64,000 nt of DNA from Chitinophaga parva (GTDB lineage: Bacteria; Bacteroidota; Bacteroidia; Chitinophagales; Chitinophagaceae), in assembly GCF_003071345.1 (NCBI RefSeq), contig NZ_QCYK01000001.1, positions 186,001 through 250,000 of the forward strand, given 5' to 3'. Made by a program: the position numbers and the translations under genes. Of this stretch, positions 9,705 through 19,400 are shown in pieces (within the stretch, counting starts at the first letter, position 1; each line of letters starts with the position of its first letter). The notes beneath the pieces are model-generated. The model did not search any database, was not told the DNA's origin, and worked only from the letters and a program-made list of their open reading frames with translations.

Positions 9705-9734
9705 TTTGATATAAAATAAAAAATGTTAAATTTG
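9705..9734 (+). promoter_or_regulatory. Promoter for gldJ
   Basis: TTTG at 9705-9708, an 18-bp spacer and TAAATTTG at 9727-9734, matching the Bacteroidota housekeeping consensus. The expected start site lies around 9741, giving a leader of about 40 nt before gldJ. Confidence 0.7.
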
Positions 9735-9780
9735 CGTTTACCATCAGTATATTCAATAAAATTAAATAAAGCCGTATCGC

Positions 9781-11325
9781 ATGCGTAGATTAACCTCCCT
9801 ATCATTGCTCCTAGGCACCAGCGTGATGTTCTCGTTCACCGCGTGTAAAAACGGGGGACTGTTCGGGAAGAAAAAAGAAAGTTCCTCCGCCACCGGCTGG
9901 AGCTATAACGACCCTAAAATGGGTGGTTTTAGCGTTGCCAAAAACAAAGACCAGCAAACCGGCCCCGGACTGGTGTTTGTACAGGGCGGTACGTTTGTAA
10001 TGGGTGCTACTGAGCAGGACGTAATGGCTGACTGGAACAACATTCCCCGTCGCATTACGGTTTCATCTTTCTATATCGATGAAACAGAAGTGGCAAACGT
10101 ACACTACCGTGAATATCTTTTCTGGCTGCAGCGCGTATACGGCGAATCTTTCCCCGATGTAGTGAGAAAAGCCCTCCCCGATACCCTGGTATGGCGTAGC
10201 GAACTGGCTTACAATGAGCCCCTGGTGGAATACTACTTCCGCCACCCTGCTTACAACAACTACCCGGTAGTAGGTGTAAACTGGAAACAAGCCGCTGATT
10301 ATGCGAAATGGCGCTCTAACCGTGTAAACGAAAAACTGCTGATGGATAAAGGCCTGCTCTCTAAAGCAGACGTAAATACCGAGGCAGACGACAATACTTT
10401 CGATACCAAATCTTACCTGGCCGGCCAGTACGAAGGTACCCCGGGTAAAATGTCCAAGGACGTGAAAGCCCAGCTGCGCAACAGCGATGGATCTCCCCGC
10501 GCTGCCCAGTTTGAAGATGGTATCATGCTGCCCAACTACCGCCTGCCCACAGAAGCAGAGTGGGAATACGCCGCTCTCGGTTACATTGGTCAGAACCCCG
10601 GCCCTTCCAAGAAAGAAGGCAAACGTGGTGAAGAATTGATCATGAACCGCCAGGTTTACAGCTGGGGCACTAACAACTCCGGCCTGCGCGATATCCGCCG
10701 CGGCACCTGGCAGGGCCAGTTCCTGGCGAACTTCAAACGTGGTTCCGGTGACAACATGGGTATGGCCGGTGGCCTGAATGACCGCGCTTCCATTCCCGGT
10801 CCTGTAACCTCTTTCTTCCCCAACACTTTCGGCATTTACAACATGTCCGGCAACGTGAGCGAATGGGTACTGGACGTTTACCGCCCACTCTCTCCTGTTG
10901 ACGGTGATGACTTCAACTACTTCCGTGGTAACAAGTTCCAGACCCTGTACCTGAACGGTGATAAAGAACCCGAAAAGGACAGCCTGGGCCAGTTGAAAAT
11001 GCGTGACGTAACCGACGAGGAAAGCGCCGGCCGCCTGAACTATCAGAAAGGCGACGTGATCAACTACCTGGATGGTGACTCCCTCTCCCAGGTGGAATAT
11101 GGCTACGGCATCACTTCCCTGATCAACGATAAGAGCCGCGTAGTAAAAGGAGGCAGCTGGAACGACCGCGCCTACTGGCTCTCTCCCGGTAACCGCCGTT
11201 ACATGCAGGAAGACCTGGCCACTAACACCATCGGCTTCCGCTGCGCCATGGACCGCGTAGGTAGCCCGGAGGGTAACAAGTTCAAAACAGGTCAGATCTT
11301 TAAGAAACAAAGACAAAAGAGATAA
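9781..11325 (+). CDS. gldJ: Gliding motility / type IX secretion lipoprotein GldJ
   Basis: 514 residues with lipobox FTAC (Cys22) and an FGE-sulfatase/SUMF1-like domain over most of the mature protein: VQGGTFVMGATEQD, RLPTEAEWEYAALG (254-267), MSGNVSEWVLDVY and VVKGGSWNDRAYW. GldJ and GldK share this fold without known formylglycine-generating activity; GldK/GldJ help organise the ring-like type IX assembly in the periplasm. I prefer GldJ because in Flavobacterium johnsoniae gldJ neighbours porU and porV exactly as here; GldK would be expected in a gldKLMN cluster, which is absent. Its codon use appears more biased (CGT, GGT, AAC) than flanking genes, suggesting high expression. Confidence 0.87.
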   Translation: MRRLTSLSLLLGTSVMFSFTACKNGGLFGKKKESSSATGWSYNDPKMGGFSVAKNKDQQTGPGLVFVQGGTFVMGATEQDVMADWNNIPRRITVSSFYIDETEVANVHYREYLFWLQRVYGESFPDVVRKALPDTLVWRSELAYNEPLVEYYFRHPAYNNYPVVGVNWKQAADYAKWRSNRVNEKLLMDKGLLSKADVNTEADDNTFDTKSYLAGQYEGTPGKMSKDVKAQLRNSDGSPRAAQFEDGIMLPNYRLPTEAEWEYAALGYIGQNPGPSKKEGKRGEELIMNRQVYSWGTNNSGLRDIRRGTWQGQFLANFKRGSGDNMGMAGGLNDRASIPGPVTSFFPNTFGIYNMSGNVSEWVLDVYRPLSPVDGDDFNYFRGNKFQTLYLNGDKEPEKDSLGQLKMRDVTDEESAGRLNYQKGDVINYLDGDSLSQVEYGYGITSLINDKSRVVKGGSWNDRAYWLSPGNRRYMQEDLATNTIGFRCAMDRVGSPEGNKFKTGQIFKKQRQKR

Positions 11326-11327
11326 AC

Positions 11328-11357
11328 AAAAAAGCCGGGCACGTGCCCGGCTTTTTT
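11328..11357 (+). terminator. Intrinsic terminator of gldJ
   Basis: Perfect palindrome GCCGGGCACGTGCCCGGC at 11334-11351, preceded by A6 and followed by T6, so it should work in both directions. Confidence 0.92.
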
Positions 11358-11364
11358 GTTTATC

Positions 11365-11404
11365 TAACGTACAACGTACAGCGTACAACGTACAATGTAC
11401 ATTC
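11365..11404. repeat. Heptamer-period intergenic repeat, copy E
   Basis: Units TACAACG, TACAGCG, TACAACG, TACAATG, TACATTC in perfect 7-bp register, between the convergent genes gldJ and bcp. It is the near reverse complement of copy F about 60 bp away. Confidence 0.85.
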
Positions 11405-11461
11405 TCCTGGTGATCAAATTGCGGCGTAAAACCGCGTCAGTATTGTTTTTCTAAAACAAAA

Positions 11462-11503
11462 TACGCTGTACGCTGTACGCTGTACGCTGTACGTTGTACG
11501 CTT
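11462..11503. repeat. Heptamer-period intergenic repeat, copy F (inverted to E)
   Basis: Four identical TACGCTG units followed by TACGTTG and TACGCTT. The reverse complement gives the TACAGCG/TACAACG units of copy E, so E and F form an inverted repeat of about 30 bp. The array ends just before the bcp stop codon. Confidence 0.87.
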
Positions 11504-11506
11504 GTA

Positions 11507-11962
11507 TTACATCTTCAGCACCTCTTCTGCATGCCGCTTCGTATGCACCTTTTCAATCACCTCTTCTATCACCCCCTTCTCATTGATCACGAAAGTCATG
11601 CGGTGAATGCCATCAAAAGTGCGGCCCATGAATTTCTTTTCACCCCACACGCCGTAGGCGTTCAGGATGGTGTGGTCTTCATCCGCCAGCAGGGGAAAGT
11701 TCAGGTTGAATTTGGTAGCGAACTTCTTGTGGCTTTTCTGGCTGTCTGCGCTTACACCCAACACCACGTAGCCCTGGCGTAGCATCAACGCGTGGTTATC
11801 CCGCAGGTTGCAGGCCTGGGCGGTACATGCGGGCGTATTGTCTTTCGGGTAAAAGTAGAGCACTACTTTCTTACCGCGGTAATCACTGAGGGAAACTGTA
11901 TTGCCGTCCTGGTCCTGTGCCGTAAAGGCTGGCGCCACATCGCCTGGCTTCAGGTGTTTCAT
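11507..11962 (-). CDS. bcp: Thiol peroxidase, Bcp-type peroxiredoxin
   Basis: 151 residues, full length for the Bcp/PrxQ family. The peroxidatic Cys46 and resolving Cys51 are seen in TPACTAQAC, the five-residue spacing typical of the alpha-helical PrxQ class, with the YPKDNTPAC active-site strand and [10 protein letters not shown]. The enzyme reduces peroxides using thioredoxin in the cytoplasm. It lies 29 bp downstream of an M23 peptidase gene on the same strand and probably shares its transcript. Its 3' end abuts a heptamer repeat array. Confidence 0.94.
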   Translation of the reverse strand: MKHLKPGDVAPAFTAQDQDGNTVSLSDYRGKKVVLYFYPKDNTPACTAQACNLRDNHALMLRQGYVVLGVSADSQKSHKKFATKFNLNFPLLADEDHTILNAYGVWGEKKFMGRTFDGIHRMTFVINEKGVIEEVIEKVHTKRHAEEVLKM

Positions 11963-11991
11963 CTTACTGTCGTTTTATTCCGGGGGCAAAG

Positions 11992-13692
11992 TTAACGCTT
12001 AAATTGCAGCGTGTAAGTGGTGCTGTTGTCTGCCAGGTCAGTAACGGTGAGGGCCAGCGTGTGTTCGCCCTCCGGGCAATGCTCCTCAAAGGTGTAGGTG
12101 AGCACGTTGTTCTTCCGGGAAAACATCAGCCACTTGCCATCCAGCATACCGCGGTAACTCTTAATGCCGTTGTTGTCACCCATAGCAAAGGATATTTTGG
12201 TAGCCGTTTTGAGGCTCATGTGCGGGGTAACTTTGCCCAAAGGCTTGATGGTAGGGTCTTTCAGGTCTGTTTCCAGGTGGAAGTTGCCGAGCTCTTTGAA
12301 CACGCCCCGGTACCATCCGTTCTCCAGTTTCACCGCGGCGGCAGCCCTGTCGCCCCCACCTTCCCGGATCATCACTATTTTGTTGGTAAGCGCTGCAGGC
12401 ACGGGTTTGGTGGGTTTTATGCGCACGGAGAATGTATCGTGCACGGGCACCAGCACGGATTGCAACTGGTAGCTATTGGAATAATAATCCGCATCTTTTG
12501 CAGGGCGTTCTGCATAGTCAAAGCAGAAGGAATCATACACCTCATCTTCCCCTAAGGAAAAGGCCACGTTGGCATTCGCAAAATCATTGCGCATGGAAGG
12601 GCGGATCATTTTTGCACAACTGTCTGCCGGTTCATCTTCCCCTTTACATTGCAAAGCAAATTTCACTATGCTGGTATTGCCATAGGCATCCTTCACCTGC
12701 AGCTGCAGGTTATGTACGGCCCCATCGCTCAAACTCACGATGCCACTCCCTTTCAGCGGGTGATAAATATCGAGTTTATTGCCCGGCAGGGCATATAGCA
12801 GTTGCAGGTAAGGGCCTCCGTTCTTCTTTGTTTTATAATCCACATGTGCATTGATGTAGCGCGTTTCTTCATACCCGATATGGTCTAACTGGAAGCCAAT
12901 GTCCGGTGTGTTATCCTGCAATAAAACCGCCTCGTAAATGCCGTTGGCATTCTCCGAGTTATTCTGCCGGTCTATGGCCTGCACACCGATGCTCACCAGG
13001 CTGTGGGACGTAGTGATCACGGGCGTGGCGGGCTGGTATACATTCCCCACTTTTTTTACGGAGATCATTTGCGGTGATTGCTGGTAAATGCTGGTAAAGC
13101 GGTTGTACACCGCGATGCGGTACACTTCCGGGGCGCGGGTGTCGGGCACGTCAAAGCCAAACAGCAGGGGATTCACCGGCTTGCCGCTGGCGGTTTCACG
13201 GATCTCGAAATGCAGGTGGGGGCCCGCGCTGCCGCCCGTATTGCCGCTCCAGGCAATGAACTGGCCTTTCTTTACAGGAAACATATTGGCCGGTATGGCC
13301 ATGTCACATGCCCAGCTTTCGGTTTTGTATTCCTGGTCTTTCACATACTTTTCCAACGCGGGGAAGAAGCGGTTCAAATGCCCGTGCACCGTGGTAAACC
13401 CGTTGGGATGGGTAATGTAGATCACGTTGCCAAAGCCCGTGTGCGACACCCCTACCCGGCTCACATAACCATCTGCCGCGGCGTGCACGGCCAGGTTTTC
13501 CCGCTGGTTGGTCTTAATGTCCATACCGGAGTGGAAGTGATTGGGGCGCAGCTCACCAAAGTTGCCGGCCAGGGAAATAGGAATATCCAGCGGATCGCGG
13601 AAGTAGCCCTTCGGATAATTCTTTACCGGCATGTCCTGCGCGGAGGCCAGTAACGGGGCCAGAAATAAGCAAAAACCAAAATATCGTTTCAT
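11992..13692 (-). CDS. M23 family metallopeptidase (LytM-type)
   Basis: 566 residues with a signal peptide (about 1-19). An N-terminal peptidase M23 domain (about 45-175) keeps the zinc ligands His54 and Asp58 in HFHSGMD and His161 in HLHFE, plus the catalytic-side His in VHGHLN, so it is likely an active endopeptidase on peptidoglycan cross-links rather than an EnvC-like activator. The remaining 390 residues are beta-rich and look like Ig-like modules (TYTLQF at the end). It is divergent from gldA, with bcp 29 bp downstream. Confidence 0.9.
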   Translation of the reverse strand: MKRYFGFCLFLAPLLASAQDMPVKNYPKGYFRDPLDIPISLAGNFGELRPNHFHSGMDIKTNQRENLAVHAAADGYVSRVGVSHTGFGNVIYITHPNGFTTVHGHLNRFFPALEKYVKDQEYKTESWACDMAIPANMFPVKKGQFIAWSGNTGGSAGPHLHFEIRETASGKPVNPLLFGFDVPDTRAPEVYRIAVYNRFTSIYQQSPQMISVKKVGNVYQPATPVITTSHSLVSIGVQAIDRQNNSENANGIYEAVLLQDNTPDIGFQLDHIGYEETRYINAHVDYKTKKNGGPYLQLLYALPGNKLDIYHPLKGSGIVSLSDGAVHNLQLQVKDAYGNTSIVKFALQCKGEDEPADSCAKMIRPSMRNDFANANVAFSLGEDEVYDSFCFDYAERPAKDADYYSNSYQLQSVLVPVHDTFSVRIKPTKPVPAALTNKIVMIREGGGDRAAAAVKLENGWYRGVFKELGNFHLETDLKDPTIKPLGKVTPHMSLKTATKISFAMGDNNGIKSYRGMLDGKWLMFSRKNNVLTYTFEEHCPEGEHTLALTVTDLADNSTTYTLQFKR

Positions 13693-13746
13693 AAAAAGTT
13701 CCCGTGTAAAGTGCGGATGTTAGGTTGACTCATAACAATGATACCA

Positions 13747-13763
13747 AACATTTTTTAAATGTT
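13747..13763. promoter_or_regulatory. Palindrome between divergent M23 and gldA genes
   Basis: AACATTT TTT AAATGTT is a perfect 7-bp inverted repeat in the 130-bp divergent intergenic region. It could be an operator serving either gene; no regulator is identified. Confidence 0.3.
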
Positions 13764-13822
13764 ACCGGCCAACATATATGCAATTTTTTTTCTACTTTGG
13801 TGGCCTTAAAATGTGAGACCAC

Positions 13823-14731
13823 ATGTCCATTGAAGTAGCGCAGCTCAGCAAGATTTACGGGGAACAAAAGGCAGTGGACAACATCTCCTTTTCCTTGCAG
13901 AAGGGCGAGATCGTGGGGTTCCTGGGGCCCAATGGTGCGGGTAAATCCACTACCATGAAAATGATCACGGGCTACCTGCCACCCAGCGGCGGCACGGCTA
14001 CCGTGTGCGGCTTTGATGCAGTGAAAGATCCCATGAAAGTGCGCAAACGCGTAGGTTACCTGCCGGAATCCAATCCCCTGTACTTCGACATGTACGTGCG
14101 GGAGTTCCTGCGCTTCATTGCAGGCGTGCACCAGTTGGGCATTTCCGCGGAAAAGCGCGTGGAAGAAATGATCCAGGTGACCGGCCTTGCACCGGAAAGC
14201 AAAAAGAAAATAGGTGCCTTGTCCAAAGGCTACAAACAGCGGGTGGGCCTGGCCCAGGCGCTGCTGCATAACCCTGAAGTACTCATCCTGGACGAGCCTA
14301 CTTCCGGCCTGGATCCCAACCAACTGGTGGAGATCCGCCAGCTGATCCGGTCCCTGGGTGCGGATAAAACGGTGATCCTCTCTACCCATATCATGCAGGA
14401 AGTGGAAGCCATGTGCAGCCGCGTGCTTATTATCAACAAAGGCCAGCTGGTGATGGACAACCCCATTGCCGCCCTGCAGCAAACCAGCACTGGTGGTGGT
14501 TCCATACAGGTATCTTTCGCGGAGCAGCTCGTGCCGGCCGCCCTGGAAGCCATTGCAGGTGTAACGCGGGTACAGGCCGGCGAGGGCAACAGTTGGACAT
14601 TGTACAGCCAGGATGTAGAATCCGTGCGGAAAAACCTGCTACAATTCGCTTTGATAAATAACCGGAACATCCTTTCTTTGCAGAGCAATTCACAAAGCCT
14701 GGAAAGTATTTTCCGGGAATTGACAAAGTAA
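13823..14731 (+). CDS. gldA: Gliding-associated ABC transporter ATP-binding subunit GldA
   Basis: 302 residues. Walker A is GPNGAGKST (35-43), the signature is LSKGYKQ (133-139, where GldA-type proteins replace LSGGQ), and Walker B is VLILDEPTSGLDP (153-165). The C-terminal 80 residues form the extra domain of ABC-2-type ATPases. GldA works with GldF and GldG in an ABC transporter needed for gliding in Flavobacterium; GldF/G are not in this window, as in other Bacteroidota where gldA stands apart. Other ABC-2 ATPases cannot be excluded, but the length and signature match GldA. It is divergent from the M23 gene and 107 bp before enolase. Confidence 0.85.
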   Translation: MSIEVAQLSKIYGEQKAVDNISFSLQKGEIVGFLGPNGAGKSTTMKMITGYLPPSGGTATVCGFDAVKDPMKVRKRVGYLPESNPLYFDMYVREFLRFIAGVHQLGISAEKRVEEMIQVTGLAPESKKKIGALSKGYKQRVGLAQALLHNPEVLILDEPTSGLDPNQLVEIRQLIRSLGADKTVILSTHIMQEVEAMCSRVLIINKGQLVMDNPIAALQQTSTGGGSIQVSFAEQLVPAALEAIAGVTRVQAGEGNSWTLYSQDVESVRKNLLQFALINNRNILSLQSNSQSLESIFRELTK

Positions 14732-14835
14732 AGTTCGTCGTAAATGTGCTTGTTACAGGGCCACACAAAGCCGTTGCACCAGCAACTATTCTACAACTGA
14801 TTTTCTTTAACCATATTTCAAATCTCAATTTTTAA

Positions 14836-16131
<1,296 letters not shown>

Positions 16132-16170
16132 GGCCAATGGTACACTGGTTTAGCAGTGTATAAACATACA

Positions 16171-16210
16171 ACCGGGTACTGACTTCCGAGGCAGTACCCG
16201 GTATTTTTTT
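16171..16210 (+). terminator. Intrinsic terminator of eno
   Basis: Stem ACCGGGTACTG / CAGTACCCGGT with a 9-nt loop followed by ATTTTTTT. Confidence 0.9.
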
Positions 16211-16230
16211 AACCCGTTTATTCAACGCGA

Positions 16231-16590
16231 ATGGAAGAGCAGCTGCAGGATCCACTGGAAAACCATGACGAGATCATTGACGGAAGCAATAAACGTCCGA
16301 AGTTCAGCATCCCTGCCTGGGCCCGTAATAAGTACGTGGTTACGGCTACGGCTTTTGTGCTCTGGATAGCTTTCTTTGACGATCATAACCTGCTGTACAG
16401 CATTCATTTATCACGGGAAGTGGGCAAGCGCGTGGCCCGCCGGGAAAGCCTGACACAACAGATAGCGCAAACCCGGAAAGAACAGGAAGAACTGCTGGGC
16501 ACCCCGGATGCTCTGGAGAAATTTGCCCGGGAGAAGTACCTTTTCAAAAAAGACAACGAAGACGAATTCATTATCAAGGAGAAAGAGTAA
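16231..16590 (+). CDS. FtsB/DivIC-like septum formation initiator
   Basis: 119 residues: a cytoplasmic, acidic N-terminus (1-30), one transmembrane helix (about 32-47, VVTATAFVLWIAFF), then an extracytoplasmic coiled coil (about 55-95) ending in the family's typical segment ALEKFAREKYLFKKDNED. This is the FtsB/DivIC layout; these proteins bridge FtsL and FtsQ in the divisome. It follows eno, the usual place in Bacteroidota. No alternative function is suggested. Confidence 0.88.
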   Translation: MEEQLQDPLENHDEIIDGSNKRPKFSIPAWARNKYVVTATAFVLWIAFFDDHNLLYSIHLSREVGKRVARRESLTQQIAQTRKEQEELLGTPDALEKFAREKYLFKKDNEDEFIIKEKE

Positions 16591-16709
16591 CAACAGCCGC
16601 CAGCCGGGCTTATCTGCGTCCCATAATTTTTGGGCACGGGCAACAATACGCCGTTAACATTGTCCGTTATAAGAAGGTAATATCCAAGTTCACATATAAA
16701 ATACACTGC

Positions 16710-16934
16710 ATGGATAATTCTACACCTTTCTCTTTTACAAAATCCTTCCCTGTCACTGGTAGCCAAAAACAAACCACGCTCGTATCCCAGGATCTCATTT
16801 TACCCGCTACAGAACAGGCACACCTTTCCGAAACTTATGCTGCACTGGACACTTTGCGCACCGCCCCCCGCGCCGCAGCGCTGAAAGCGATCTTTGCGCA
16901 TGCGGCAGCAGCGCAGGAGAAGGTTTCCCGGTAA
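16710..16934 (+). CDS. Small protein of unknown function
   Basis: 74 residues, Ala/Thr-rich towards the C-terminus (AALKAIFAHAAAAQEKVSR), without signal peptide, membrane segment or recognised domain. The frame is the only one of any length in the 495-bp gap between the FtsB-like gene and nth, and its codon use resembles neighbours. Whether it is translated is uncertain; the ribosome-binding region is unremarkable. A heptamer repeat array starts 9 bp after its stop. Confidence 0.45.
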   Translation: MDNSTPFSFTKSFPVTGSQKQTTLVSQDLILPATEQAHLSETYAALDTLRTAPRAAALKAIFAHAAAAQEKVSR

Positions 16935-16942
16935 GAAGTTGG

Positions 16943-16970
16943 TACCAGGTAGTAAGTAATAAGTACACAG
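16943..16970. repeat. Heptamer-period intergenic repeat, copy G
   Basis: Units TACCAGG, TAGTAAG, TAATAAG, TACACAG in 7-bp register, more decayed than other copies. Confidence 0.6.
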
Positions 16971-17032
16971 GTGCTTCGTATTGTTATGTGCAAAACAGGT
17001 CGTAAAATCTTATTTTGCGCCTTAACGCATTG

Positions 17033-17088
17033 TACGCAGTACCTTGTACACCGTACCTACTACATCATACATACTACCAGATACAATG
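17033..17088. repeat. Heptamer-period repeat, copy H, ending in the nth start codon
   Basis: Eight units in unbroken 7-bp register: TACGCAG, TACCTTG, TACACCG, TACCTAC, TACATCA, TACATAC, TACCAGA, TACAATG. The last unit supplies the ATG of nth (17086-17088). Confidence 0.85.
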
Positions 17089-17880
17089 ACTAAAAAAGAG
17101 CGCTTCGACTTCGTGATCCGCTGGTTTGAACAGCATGTCCCGGATGCCGAAACAGAACTGGTTTACGACAATCCCTACGAGCTGCTGGTGGCTGTGATCC
17201 TATCGGCCCAGTGTACGGACAAGCGGGTGAATATGACCACCCCGGCCATTTTCCAGCGCTACCCCACGGTAGAGAAACTGGCCACTGCCACGTTTGATGA
17301 GCTCTTCCCGCTGATCCGCAGCATTTCTTACCCGAATAATAAAACAAAACACCTGATCGGCATGGCGGAGAAGGTGGTGCATGACTTTCATGGGGAAATA
17401 CCACACACCGTGCCGGAGCTCATTACGCTGCCGGGCGTAGGCCGCAAGACGGCCAATGTGATTACCTCCGTGATAGACCACCAGCCCAACATGGCCGTGG
17501 ATACCCACGTATTCCGCGTATCGGCCCGCATAGGACTTACCACCGGTGCCAAAACACCGCTGCAAACGGAAATGCAGCTGCTCAAATACATCCCGGAAGA
17601 CAAGGTGCATATTGCCCACCACTGGATCATATTGCATGGCCGCTACATTTGTGTGGCCCGCAATCCCAGGTGCGGGGAGTGTGGCCTGCGGCCGGCCTGC
17701 AAATACTACAACACGGTTGTAAAAAAAGAACTGGAAGCACGGCAACTGCCGCTGCTCCCGTCGCACGTGATGCCTGCGGCAAAAGCGAAACCAAAGAAAG
17801 CCGCCGGAAAGGAAACCACTGCTGCAAAGAAAGCGGCCACGCCCAAAAAAGCGGCTGTGAAACCAAAGAAAACAAAATAG
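17086..17880 (+). CDS. nth: Endonuclease III with Lys/Ala-rich tail
   Basis: 264 residues. The core (1-215) is a bifunctional DNA glycosylase/AP lyase for oxidised pyrimidines: helix-hairpin-helix LPGVGRKTANV (115-125) with catalytic Lys121, catalytic Asp139 in AVDTHVFRV, and a [4Fe-4S] cluster from Cys189, Cys196, Cys199 and Cys205. Residues 231-264 form an added tail with 13 Lys and 11 Ala in 34 residues, with KPKKAA, TPKKAA and KPKKTK patterns like histone H1 tails; family members normally end near 215. The start at 17086 is chosen since upstream codons are heptamer repeat. Confidence 0.95.
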   Translation: MTKKERFDFVIRWFEQHVPDAETELVYDNPYELLVAVILSAQCTDKRVNMTTPAIFQRYPTVEKLATATFDELFPLIRSISYPNNKTKHLIGMAEKVVHDFHGEIPHTVPELITLPGVGRKTANVITSVIDHQPNMAVDTHVFRVSARIGLTTGAKTPLQTEMQLLKYIPEDKVHIAHHWIILHGRYICVARNPRCGECGLRPACKYYNTVVKKELEARQLPLLPSHVMPAAKAKPKKAAGKETTAAKKAATPKKAAVKPKKTK

Positions 17881-18009
17881 GCTTCAAAGGCCATCTGTAC
17901 TGCATTCTGCCTTTTGCCGGCCGCCCAAAAAATAACTTGTGCGTCCGACATTTTTACTATCTTAACCAGCGTTTTATTTTACCTGACCAAAAGCCTTACT
18001 TACACGTTT

Positions 18010-19248
18010 ATGAAAGCAGCCACCCGACTACAGCTGATGTTGATGATGTTCCTGGAGTTCTTTATCTGGGGCGCCTGGTTCGTTACCATGGGAACCTTTG
18101 TATTGAAAAACTTACAGAACACTAACGACGGTCACGTAGGGCAAGCCTATCTCTGCCAGTCATTTGGTGCCATCATTGCACCGTTTATCATTGGTCTGAT
18201 CGCAGACCGTTACATCGCCGCACAGATCATTATGGGCGTGCTGCACCTGCTGGGCGCTGCCACCCTGTGGTACTGCTCCACCCTTACAGACTTTTCCGCA
18301 TTTTACCCGCTCATTGTGCTGTACATGGTATTGTACATGCCCACCCTGGCACTGGTGAATACCGTTTCCTTCAACCAGATGAAAAATCCCAGCAAAGAGT
18401 TTCCGCCCATCCGTACCATGGGCACCCTGGGCTGGATCGTGGCCGGTGTGCTGATCGGCTGGCTGGCATGGGAATCCAATCATAAACTGGACCTTACCTT
18501 CAAAATGGCTGCCGGTGCATCCCTGGTACTGGGCCTCCTGAGCTTTACCCTGCCCAATACCCCCCCGGGCAAAAGAGGCCAGAAAGTGACCGTGGGCGAT
18601 ATCATTGGCCTAGATGCACTGAAACTGCTGGCCAATAAATCTTACCTGATCTTCTTCCTGGCATCTATCGCCATCTGCGTGCCGCTGTCATTCTACTACA
18701 ACTTCACCAATCCTTTCCTGAACGAGATCGGCATGAAGGCTGCTGCCGGGAAAATGGCCCTGGGACAGGTTTCTGAGCTGCTGTTCATGGTGATCATGCC
18801 CCTGCTTTTTGTAAGACTGGGCGTGAAAAAAATGCTGGCTGTAGGTATGGCCGCATGGGTGCTCCGCTACATTTTCTTTGCTTATGGTAATGTGGATGCG
18901 GGTTACTGGATGCTCATCGGTGGCATTGTGCTGCATGGTGTATGCTACGACTTCTTCTTCGTAACAGGACAGATCTATACCGACAACCTGGCCGGCCCGC
19001 AATTCAAGAGCGCTGCGCAGGGTATGATCACGCTGGCTACTTATGGCGTGGGCATGCTGATCGGCTCTTACATGTCCGGCCCTATTGTAAACAGCTACAA
19101 GACCGGTGCAGATACCCACAACTGGACGTCTGTATGGCTGATCCCTGCCGGCATTGCCGTAGTGGTGCTCCTGCTGTTCGTCCTGCTGTTTAAAGACCGC
19201 AACGCTATCAAACAGGAAGACCTGGCTACAGCTGCCGCGGCCCACTAA
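18010..19248 (+). CDS. MFS permease of the nucleoside:H+ symporter type
   Basis: 412 residues with about 12 transmembrane helices. The N-terminus MKAATRLQLMLMMFLEFF IWGAWFV and the second-helix segment are typical of the NupG-like nucleoside/H+ symporter branch (Nuc_H_symport), which in Bacteroidota often transports sugars or nucleosides. I place the start at 18010 because upstream residues of the open frame are not membrane-like. The gene is followed at 150 bp by a Gfo/Idh/MocA oxidoreductase, so the pair probably imports and oxidises a sugar or polyol; the substrate cannot be told from sequence. A long nested hairpin lies between the two. Confidence 0.88.
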   Translation: MKAATRLQLMLMMFLEFFIWGAWFVTMGTFVLKNLQNTNDGHVGQAYLCQSFGAIIAPFIIGLIADRYIAAQIIMGVLHLLGAATLWYCSTLTDFSAFYPLIVLYMVLYMPTLALVNTVSFNQMKNPSKEFPPIRTMGTLGWIVAGVLIGWLAWESNHKLDLTFKMAAGASLVLGLLSFTLPNTPPGKRGQKVTVGDIIGLDALKLLANKSYLIFFLASIAICVPLSFYYNFTNPFLNEIGMKAAAGKMALGQVSELLFMVIMPLLFVRLGVKKMLAVGMAAWVLRYIFFAYGNVDAGYWMLIGGIVLHGVCYDFFFVTGQIYTDNLAGPQFKSAAQGMITLATYGVGMLIGSYMSGPIVNSYKTGADTHNWTSVWLIPAGIAVVVLLLFVLLFKDRNAIKQEDLATAAAAH

Positions 19249-19276
19249 CCAGGCTTTTACCAAACGCTTTTATCCC

Positions 19277-19350
19277 GCGGGTATTAATCGTAATCATTTA
19301 TTGTTTATTCCTATCAAACAATCGATCATTGCAATTAATACCCGCTTTTC
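19277..19350 (+). terminator. Nested hairpin between permease and oxidoreductase genes
   Basis: Outer perfect 12-bp stem GCGGGTATTAAT (19277-19288) / ATTAATACCCGC (19334-19345) followed by TTTTCTTTT, with an inner stem ATTGTTT (19300-19306) / AAACAAT (19316-19322). It could be a terminator or a partial attenuator within a transport-oxidation operon. Confidence 0.65.
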
Positions 19351-19400
19351 TTTTACTAACAACCACGTGATCATTTAACCTTCACCAACACATTATTACC

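Noticed and set aside
10063..11388. 441-codon frame antisense to gldJ
   Set aside because: gldJ has lipobox and SUMF1 domain motifs; the antisense frame has no domain and starts in a heptamer repeat.
13730..14482. 250-codon frame antisense to gldA
   Set aside because: gldA keeps Walker A, signature and Walker B motifs; the antisense has no recognisable sequence.
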